Assembly (NCBI GenBank): GCA_021732215.1 | Contig: JAKFVL010000018.1 | Span: forward strand, 62,001 to 126,000 | Source: Hyphomicrobiales bacterium | GTDB lineage: Bacteria; Pseudomonadota; Alphaproteobacteria; Rhizobiales; Xanthobacteraceae | Direction of reading: 5' to 3' | Length of the DNA stretch: 64,000 nucleotides | Shown here: piece by piece, positions 58,594-64,000 of the stretch | Layout: the number at the start of each line of letters is the position of its first letter | Position numbering within the stretch: position 1 is the stretch's first letter | The notes under the pieces: model-generated | What the model saw: the letters and a program-made list of their open reading frames with translations, nothing else | Databases searched by the model: none | Told to the model about the DNA's origin: nothing | Translations under genes and position numbers: made by a program

Positions 58594-58870
58594 CGCGATG
58601 GGACGTCCATCGCGCTCCCGGGAAGCCGGGGGTCACCGTCCGAGCCGACTACGAGGCTCTGCCTTCAATGGCTGGACGCGGGCTGGATGAAGGCGGGCGA
58701 AAGTCTGCCGGATCAGGTGGGGTTATCTCAATCGTCCTCGCCCCGGAAGCACGGTCCCCCGGACATAAATCGCCGCCGTAGCGCGCCGAAAGGCGATGCG
58801 CTTTTCGTAACGCCGTTCGCAGCGGCGATTGCGGAAAGCGAGACGCTACCCTTGCGCCTTTCGGCGCGCT
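58594..58870. repeat. Structured, apparently non-coding element
   Basis: It contains the hairpin CGCGATGG-gacgt-CCATCGCG (58594-58614). A perfect 16-bp inverted repeat, AGCGCGCCGAAAGGCG (58780-58795) with its mirror (58855-58870), encloses CGCCG-ttcgcag-CGGCG. Open frames crossing it are Arg/Ser/Pro-rich and have no ribosome site. No gene is supported between 58214 and 58968 apart from these repeats. The layout suggests a dispersed repeat or a structured RNA. Confidence 0.5.
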
Positions 58871-58968
58871 GCTCCCCTCAGTGCGAGGGACTCCAGACGA
58901 CGGCGTTCCCGCGCCGCAAATAACAGGGATGCAATCGCGTGGCTGTTTGAAAATCGAATGAGTTTGAC

Positions 58969-59649
58969 TTACGCGCGCCTCATCGCGTCCAGCACTGCCG
59001 CCGAGGTGCTGACCCAGCCAAAGATCCCGCCCTGCGCCTTGATCATCGCAAGACCCGCCTCGTGAAAGGCTGGAAAATACGACGCACAGCAATCGGCGAG
59101 CACGATGCAGCGGTAGCCCCGATCGTTGGCCTCGCGCACTGTGGTGTTGACACAAACCTCCGTCGTCACGCCGCAGACCAGCAGCGTGCCGATGCCGCGC
59201 GCGCGAAGCAACGCATCCAGCTCGGTGGCGTAGAACGCACCCTTGCCCGGCTTGTCGATCACGATCTCGCCCGCCGCAGGATACAGTTCCGGCACGATAT
59301 CGTGCCCCGGCTCGCCGCGGATCAGAATGCGGCCCATCGGCCCCGGATCGCCGATCCGCAGCGACGGCGCGCCGCGCTCGATTTTGGCCCTCGGGGCGTC
59401 GGACAAGTCAGGCTGGTGACCTTCGCGGGTGTGAATGACCGCAAGCCCGACCTCACGGGCGGCAGCGAGCATCTTGCGGCAGGGGCCGACGGCAGACGCG
59501 AGCAGCGACACGTCATTGCCGAGCGTCTCGCCGAAGCCGCCGGGTTCGAGAAAGTCGCGCTGCATGTCGATGATCATCAGCGCCGTTGTCCCCCAGTCGA
59601 TCTCGACCGGGCCCGGCTCGGCCGGCAACATGCTGGCTTTGGATGGCAT
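58969..59649 (-). CDS. Cysteine hydrolase of the isochorismatase superfamily
   Basis: 226 residues. The catalytic triad is in place: Asp28 in [13 protein letters not shown], a lysine in IDKPGKGAF (Lys133) and nucleophile Cys166 in [13 protein letters not shown], with the usual cis-peptide before TTEVC. Relatives hydrolyse small amides such as biuret, N-carbamoyl compounds, nicotinamide or ureidoacrylate. [14 protein letters not shown] and the GHQPDLSD loop resemble the biuret/ureidoacrylate-type group, but the substrate is not decided. The ATG at 59649 is chosen because family similarity begins there; the upstream frame overlaps the next gene's 3' region. Confidence 0.85.
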   Translation of the reverse strand: MPSKASMLPAEPGPVEIDWGTTALMIIDMQRDFLEPGGFGETLGNDVSLLASAVGPCRKMLAAAREVGLAVIHTREGHQPDLSDAPRAKIERGAPSLRIGDPGPMGRILIRGEPGHDIVPELYPAAGEIVIDKPGKGAFYATELDALLRARGIGTLLVCGVTTEVCVNTTVREANDRGYRCIVLADCCASYFPAFHEAGLAMIKAQGGIFGWVSTSAAVLDAMRRA

Positions 59650-59731
59650 CGCAGGCTCCAGTTCCGTGACGCGCGCCAAGGAGGGAACGCTCACGACAAC
59701 GCGAGCAAGGGCTATGCCAGGCAGCAGCCGA

Positions 59732-60100
59732 TTATGGAGACCGGGCCAGCGGAGCAACCCCCGCACACGACCACTGTTCGTTCGCGACGCAGGAGAAGCC
59801 CGGGTTCGAACACGTAAAGCTGTCGGCTCCGGCAAAGCAGGTCTGGCAGCCGTCGCTCAGCACCCCGCACGACGGATTTTGCGCGACGACCTTGCGCCAC
59901 CATTCCTCGCCGCGCTTCGCGGGTTTGAAACCAGAGCTGTCGATCTGCCCGGTCCACCAATCGGCGCTGGTGGTTTTGCCGGCTGCCGGATCGGCGGCAA
60001 CTGGCTCCGATGCATTGGCCGCAAAGGCCAGCATTGTGCCAAGCGCGATCACACCGAGCCACCGTCCGAACATAACGAGTCCGATCATGGGGAAAATCAT
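59732..60100 (-). CDS. Cysteine-rich small exported protein
   Basis: 122 residues. A leader ([30 protein letters not shown]) precedes a mature part with six cysteines in its last 50 residues ([29 protein letters not shown]) and Trp-rich segments ([16 protein letters not shown]). GAGGAG 3-4 bases before the ATG supports the start. Probably periplasmic and disulfide-bonded. No family recognised. The next minus-strand gene downstream is the cysteine hydrolase. Confidence 0.65.
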   Translation of the reverse strand: MIFPMIGLVMFGRWLGVIALGTMLAFAANASEPVAADPAAGKTTSADWWTGQIDSSGFKPAKRGEEWWRKVVAQNPSCGVLSDGCQTCFAGADSFTCSNPGFSCVANEQWSCAGVAPLARSP

Positions 60101-60136
60101 GACTCTCCTCAGGTGTATGTCAGATTAAAGGCCGCC

Positions 60137-60265
60137 TCACCTCACCCCGGTGCCTTTGCAGCGCTGGCACTTCACGACGTTGTCGCCCTTTTTCACCAAC
60201 CCCTTGCCCTCGCAGTTCTTGCATTTCTGTTTCTTCTTGATGTTGGGGCCTTTTTCGTTGGACAT
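60137..60265 (-). CDS. 42-residue protein with two CxxCxGxG zinc-binding motifs
   Basis: A very short gene: MSNEKGPNIKKKQ, then CKNCEGKG (Cys15, Cys18), VKKGDNVV and CKQ-type CQRCKGTG (Cys33, Cys36). The two C-x2-C-x-G-x-G motifs are those of the DnaJ-type zinc finger, here as a free-standing minimal unit with a basic N-terminus. The codon pattern is clean, and the ATG is preceded by GGAG (in CCGGAGACGACC) at 8 bases. Likely a small zinc-binding chaperone- or nucleic-acid-associated protein; function unknown. Confidence 0.72.
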   Translation of the reverse strand: MSNEKGPNIKKKQKCKNCEGKGLVKKGDNVVKCQRCKGTGVR

Positions 60266-60364
60266 GGTCGTCTCCGGCTGCTGCGATGCATCGGCAACTC
60301 ATAGCACCGATCGGCCGCAAGCGGACCATGCCCTCATTACACCGGCGGCCGGGCATGTTCAGAG

Positions 60365-61249
60365 TCAGATGCAGGCCCGGGTGAATGCGCCTGCGTTTGC
60401 CAACGCGCGGCGGCCGTCGCTGAGCTTCGCGTTCCACAGCGGCCATGCGTGGATCATGCGCGGCCAGATTTCCAGCGTGGTACGAACGCCCTGCTCGCCC
60501 GCTTTCGCTGCAAGGCGCGTGGCATCCGCAAGCAGCGTCTCGTCCGACCCCACCTGAATGAGTAGCGGCGGCAGGCCCGAAAGGTCGGCAAACAGCGGCG
60601 AGACGCGCGCGTCTGTACGGCCAATGCCTGCGGGCACGAAGGCGGCCGCCAACTCCTCCAGATACGCCCTGTGGATCAGCGGATCGGCTGTTTCCTTGCT
60701 CGCCAAAGTGTCCCCGCTCATCGACAAGTCGCTCCACGGCGACACCAGCCAGGCGCAGCATGGCAACGCTTCGCCAAGTTCACGAAGCCTGAGCATCAAT
60801 GCGAGACACAGGTTGCCGCCGGCGCTGTCGCCGCCGATCGCGATCTGCCGAGGCGCGATGCCTTGCGCGAGCGCATAACGCCAGACCGCCAACGCATCCT
60901 CCAGCGCCGCGGGATAAGGATGCTCAGGCGCGAGCCGATAGTTCACCGCCAGCGTGCGGATGCCCGCGGAGCGGCCGGCCTCGGTCACCAACCTTCGATG
61001 GCTCTTGATCGAGCCCGAACAATAGCCGCCGCCGTGAAAGTAGATCAGCACGCGCGATGCATCGCTGCCGGGCGCACTGCTCCACTCGCACGGAACACCG
61101 TTGCAATGGGCCGGCATCAGGGTCACGTCATCCGCCACGGGCCACGCGGCGCCAACTTCCTCGATCCTTGCACGGCGCTCGGCCCAACCGACCGGGCGCG
61201 GTTTTGAACCGAGCAGCGCGCGAACCTTATCAATTTCGCTCGTATCCAT
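60365..61249 (-). CDS. Alpha/beta-hydrolase, hormone-sensitive-lipase family esterase
   Basis: 294 residues. The oxyanion-hole motif HGGG is at 72-75 (YFHGGGYCSGS). The nucleophile elbow GDSAGG holds Ser142, and Asp237 (VGSDETLL) and His267 (MIHAWP) complete the triad. This is a full HSL (family IV) carboxylesterase, cytosolic, acting on short-chain esters; the natural substrate is unknown. The ATG at 61249 is chosen because the protein-like sequence MDTSEIDKVRALLG starts there; the longer upstream frame overlaps the GNAT promoter side. Confidence 0.88.
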   Translation of the reverse strand: MDTSEIDKVRALLGSKPRPVGWAERRARIEEVGAAWPVADDVTLMPAHCNGVPCEWSSAPGSDASRVLIYFHGGGYCSGSIKSHRRLVTEAGRSAGIRTLAVNYRLAPEHPYPAALEDALAVWRYALAQGIAPRQIAIGGDSAGGNLCLALMLRLRELGEALPCCAWLVSPWSDLSMSGDTLASKETADPLIHRAYLEELAAAFVPAGIGRTDARVSPLFADLSGLPPLLIQVGSDETLLADATRLAAKAGEQGVRTTLEIWPRMIHAWPLWNAKLSDGRRALANAGAFTRACI

Positions 61250-61388
61250 CACCAGGCTTTCTGCATCCTGTGCGAGATTACGCAGGCATGCAGACTTCGC
61301 AACCGAATGCCATCGGGGGTTATCCGGTGCGGCAGGGGTTGCCCGCCGCAACTCGAATATGCAGATTTGTCGGCAAGATGAGGTGACC

Positions 61389-61646
61389 ATGACCAGCGCC
61401 GTCCGCAACAACACCGCCCTCTCCCGCTTCGAGCTTGACGAAGACGGCGCGACCGCGTTCGTGAATTATCGCATCGATGGCGGGCGGATCATCTTCACCC
61501 ACACCGAAACGCCTCGTGCTCTGCGCGGCCGTGGCATCGCCACGCGGCTCGTCGAGGGCGCGATCGCACTGTCGAACGGCATGGAACTCAAGGTCGTTCC
61601 CGGATGCTCGTTCGTCGCCGATTACATGGCCAAGCATCCGGCCTGA
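61389..61646 (+). CDS. Small GNAT-like acetyltransferase (YjdJ type)
   Basis: 85 residues, the short GNAT form. ATAFVNYRIDGGRIIFTHTE is followed by the acetyl-CoA loop RALRGRGIATRLVEGAI (residues 44-60) and VVPGCSFVADYMAKHP at the end, as in YjdJ/GTLF3-like proteins that bind acetyl-CoA. GAGG lies 5 bases before the ATG. Divergent from the esterase gene. Confidence 0.88.
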   Translation: MTSAVRNNTALSRFELDEDGATAFVNYRIDGGRIIFTHTETPRALRGRGIATRLVEGAIALSNGMELKVVPGCSFVADYMAKHPA

Positions 61647-61930
61647 CTTGCCACTCTGTGTACTGGCATTGCAGACCTTCACAGGTGCGCTTGCCCACAT
61701 CGGAATCGTCCGTCTCCCTACAATCCGGCACGATACCAATCCGGCTCCTTTCCAGTCCTTTTTTGGACCCTTCAAGCGGACGCCGCCCCGCCGATTCGGG
61801 CAAAATATTGACGGATTCTTGTAAGGCCGGTAAAAAAGTAGGGGTCCGCGACCAGGCCCGCTGAATATCCGTGGAGGACTTGAAAGGGCCTGGCGCTTCG
61901 GGGTTGGTCAAACAGACCAGGGGCTGGCTG

Positions 61931-62863
61931 ATGGTTGTCAACTATGCGTTTGGCGCCGTGGGCGCAGCCTATGCGGGTGCCTTCACCTATCTCTATCTCC
62001 GCTGCAACGACCGGCTGCCGCTGCACAAATATTTCTCCAATCATGTGCTGCTGCTGGCGCCGCTGAATTTCCTGTTCACGTTCTTCATCCGGGGGCGGAA
62101 GTCGTCCGTGTTCGACACCGGATCCGTTCCCGGCCTCAAGAAAATCAAGGCGTCCTATCCGATCATTCGCGCCGAAGCCGAGGCCTTGCTCGATTCCGGC
62201 GCGCTGCAGCGCCCGCCTTCGGTCGATGAACCCGGATACAATACATTCGAGAAGGGTGGATGGCGCATGTATCCGCTCAAATGGTACACTGACAAGTGCG
62301 GCCCCGCTGCCGTTCGGGCATGCCCTAACACCTGCGCTGTGATGGATTCAATTCCAGCGGTGCGCTCCGCAATGTTCACCGTATTGCCGCCGGGCGCACG
62401 GCTGGGCCGGCATCACGATCCAGTCGCGTCGTCGCTGCGCTATCATCTGGGCCTGCTGACGCCGAATTCCGACGAATGCGCCCTGACCCTCGATGGCGTG
62501 AGCCATGCCTGGCGGGACGGCGAAGACCTGCTGTTCGACCAGACCTATCTTCACAGCGCCGTCAATCGCACGGATGCGATCCGGGTCATCCTGTTTTGCG
62601 ACGTGGAGAAGACGCAGCTCCGGAGCGCCATCAGGCACGTCGCCGAAGCCGTCAACTACGCCCTCGTTGCGAAGTTCACCGGCGCCAATAACGGCCGCGA
62701 GCTGTCGTGGGTTTCGCGCGCCTACAAGCCGATCTACCGGGTTCGCTCCTACGTCAAGGAGCAGATCAAGCCGCGAAGCATGCTGGCGTATAACATCATC
62801 AAGTACGGCACTATCCTGCTTGCGCTGGCTTTGCCCTATGTGGCGTTGAACTCTCTGGGCTGA
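61931..62863 (+). CDS. Aspartyl/asparaginyl beta-hydroxylase-like membrane protein (LpxO-like)
   Basis: 310 residues. Two N-terminal hydrophobic helices (about 2-23 and 37-53) anchor an Fe(II)/2-oxoglutarate oxygenase domain, with PGARLGRHHDPVASSLRYHLGL (His161/His162-Asp163), distal His208 (YLHSAVNRTDAIRVILF) and Arg213/Arg218 for 2-oxoglutarate. A last hydrophobic helix lies at 288-308. The anchored build is that of LpxO-type lipid A hydroxylases; a protein substrate is also possible. The ATG at 61931 has AGGGG 7 bases upstream; a GTG at 61871 is in frame without a ribosome site. Confidence 0.8.
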   Translation: MVVNYAFGAVGAAYAGAFTYLYLRCNDRLPLHKYFSNHVLLLAPLNFLFTFFIRGRKSSVFDTGSVPGLKKIKASYPIIRAEAEALLDSGALQRPPSVDEPGYNTFEKGGWRMYPLKWYTDKCGPAAVRACPNTCAVMDSIPAVRSAMFTVLPPGARLGRHHDPVASSLRYHLGLLTPNSDECALTLDGVSHAWRDGEDLLFDQTYLHSAVNRTDAIRVILFCDVEKTQLRSAIRHVAEAVNYALVAKFTGANNGRELSWVSRAYKPIYRVRSYVKEQIKPRSMLAYNIIKYGTILLALALPYVALNSLG

Positions 62864-63076
62864 CTTCTAGCTTTGAAACGGTCGGGGAGCGTCAAACGAC
62901 CTTGATCGAGATTCTCGTTTGAAAGCGGATTTCTGCTTCACCGCTGCAGGTGAGCGAGACCGGAGACAGATTCCGCATCGCATCGCTGACGCTAAACATC
63001 GATGCCCAATTGGCTCCATACACAGAAGCATCCCACGGCCAAGCGAGCTTGAACGACTTGCTCGCCCGCGCGCCGT

Positions 63077-63868
63077 TCACACGATCCTGATCGACATGTC
63101 GGGCAGGCCTTCGATCTTGCACAGCAGAGTATCGCCCTTCACCACCGGGCCGACGTTTTCAGGCGTTCCCGAATAGATGATATCCCCGGCCTTCAATTCG
63201 AAGGCATCCGACAGTTTCGAGATTTGTTCGGCCACGTTCCAGATCATCTTGTTCAGATCCGAATTCTGCTTCACCGTGCCGTTGACCGCGAGCGAGATAG
63301 CGCCCTTGGCGAAATGACCGGAGCCGCTGGCCGGATGGATCGGCCCGATCACGGCAGAGCGGTCGAAGCTCTTGCCGATCTCCCAAGGTTTCTTTTCGTC
63401 GCCCATGGCGCGCTGCAGATCGCGCCGCGTCATGTCCAAACCGATCGCGTATCCGTAGACGCAATCGAGCGCCTTCTCGGCGGGAATGTTGCTGCCGCCG
63501 GATTTCAGCGCTGCGACCAACTCTACCTCGTAATGATAATTCTTGGTCAGCGATGGATAGGGATGATCGGCCACCTCGCCGACCTTGACGTTTTGAATCG
63601 CATCCGACGGTTTCTGAAAAAAGAATGGCGGCTCGCGCGTCGGGTCGGAACCCATCTCGCGGGAATGCGCTGCATAATTGCGGCCGATGCAGTAGATACG
63701 CCGTACCGGAAAGACTTCCGGAACGCCCACGATCGGAATATTCGCGGCTCCAATCGGGAAGATCGCCTTCACACCCAATTGCGCATCAGCGGTCTCGCTG
63801 CCGAGCGTCGCACCTGCGAAAGCAACACCGGCTCCGGCAAGAATTGTCCTGCGATCGATGGTGTCCAT
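63077..63868 (-). CDS. Fumarylacetoacetate-hydrolase-family protein with Tat-like leader
   Basis: 263 residues. The N-terminus MDTIDRRTILAGAGVAFAGA ending near TADAQ looks like a short twin-arginine export signal. The FAH domain follows, with IYCIGRNYAAHSREMG, metal ligands Glu114 and Glu116 (YHYEVELVAAL) and Asp145 (AIGLDMTRRD), and the late KAGDIIYSGTPENVGPVVKGD. FAH-family enzymes cleave or decarboxylate oxo-acids, normally in the cytosol. Export here is inferred from the leader. The sequence 62864-63076 before its end holds no gene I can support. Confidence 0.82.
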   Translation of the reverse strand: MDTIDRRTILAGAGVAFAGATLGSETADAQLGVKAIFPIGAANIPIVGVPEVFPVRRIYCIGRNYAAHSREMGSDPTREPPFFFQKPSDAIQNVKVGEVADHPYPSLTKNYHYEVELVAALKSGGSNIPAEKALDCVYGYAIGLDMTRRDLQRAMGDEKKPWEIGKSFDRSAVIGPIHPASGSGHFAKGAISLAVNGTVKQNSDLNKMIWNVAEQISKLSDAFELKAGDIIYSGTPENVGPVVKGDTLLCKIEGLPDMSIRIV

Positions 63869-63930
63869 GATGTTTCTCCCGTTCGCTTGTTGTCTGGTTC
63901 CGGAGTCCGACGTTAGCGGCCCTCTGATTC

Positions 63931-63955
63931 ACCGTTCGCTGATGCTGCGAACGGT
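63931..63955. promoter_or_regulatory. Perfect inverted repeat upstream of the FAH-family gene
   Basis: ACCGTTCGC (63931-63939) and GCGAACGGT (63947-63955) with a 7-base spacer, 63 bases before the FAH start and with no T-run. The size and position suit an operator for a dimeric regulator rather than a terminator. Confidence 0.5.
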
Positions 63956-64000
63956 TCAGGAACGTCAAGTCGGTCGCACTAGTTTGCGGGCTCGAGCCCC

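Noticed and set aside
58537-58923. 128-codon open frame in the structured block
   Set aside because: No ribosome site, Arg/Ser/Pro-rich composition, and it crosses several perfect hairpins; treated as repeat or non-coding.
62892-63122. 76-codon minus-strand frame beyond the FAH-family gene
   Set aside because: Its 3' half looks mildly protein-like, but its start lies inside the FAH gene in another frame and no family or ribosome site is seen; possibly a worn gene remnant.

Overview
The window is a chromosomal segment of an alphaproteobacterium of the Bradyrhizobium/Rhodopseudomonas/Afipia group (order Hyphomicrobiales). This is inferred from a phosphatidylcholine synthase, a divergent ndvC / ndvD-ndvB cluster (cyclic beta-1,3;1,6-glucan synthesis, so far described in Bradyrhizobium), the high G+C coding sequence, and palindromic intergenic repeats of types common in this group. 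It is mostly core genome. I see no rRNA operon, CRISPR array, complete transposon or prophage; there is one tRNA (Lys).

Layout. 0-6.9 kb, minus strand: a nitrate assimilation and sensing cluster in the order nasT, nasS, nrtA, nrtB, nrtC, FAD oxidoreductase, nirA (cut by the window edge). The nrtA leader folds as an antitermination switch that fits its neighbour NasT. 7-14.8 kb: rimO, a quinone oxidoreductase, terC-like, pcs, a UbiH-type hydroxylase, an AEC transporter, hspQ and an IalB-like protein. 15-19.7 kb: a YejA-like binding protein, a divergent adenylate-forming enzyme and a degenerate GGDEF-like protein. 19.8-31.1 kb: mfd, sdhE, recG, a P-loop kinase, a DUF502 protein, glmS and glmU, with four palindromic repeats. 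31.3-38.3 kb: a SPOR-like protein, a small membrane protein and ndvC / ndvD-ndvB. 38.3-42.7 kb: tRNA-Lys, several small secreted or hypothetical proteins, a frameshifted DUF3606 gene, a GrlR-like protein, an orphan BrnA and cysK. 42.7-47.1 kb, minus strand: coaD, a periplasmic cyclophilin, a small exported protein, a cytosolic cyclophilin, queA and tgt (the last two make queuosine). 47.4-56.2 kb: gyrA, a DUF2306 membrane protein, ssb, an outer-membrane beta-barrel protein and uvrA, the last carrying an in-frame insertion derived from a palindromic repeat.

56.2-59 kb is the most accessory-looking part. It has a lower-G+C gene with a HEPN-like R-x4-H motif, then a toxin-antitoxin cassette (one DUF5615 PIN-like gene and two DUF433 genes) lying between two 42-bp direct repeats, then about 750 bp of palindromic, structured, apparently non-coding sequence. 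59-64 kb holds a cysteine hydrolase, a small cysteine-rich exported protein, a 42-residue double CxxCxGxG protein, an HSL-family esterase, a GNAT-like protein, an aspartyl/asparaginyl beta-hydroxylase-like membrane protein and a FAH-family hydrolase with a twin-arginine-like leader.

How the genes work together: NasS/NasT probably sense nitrate or nitrite and release termination in the nrtA leader, switching on uptake (NrtABC) and reduction (FAD protein, NirA). GlmS and GlmU feed UDP-GlcNAc to the envelope. NdvB, NdvC and NdvD make and export osmotic/symbiotic glucan. Mfd, RecG, UvrA, Ssb and GyrA are DNA maintenance genes.
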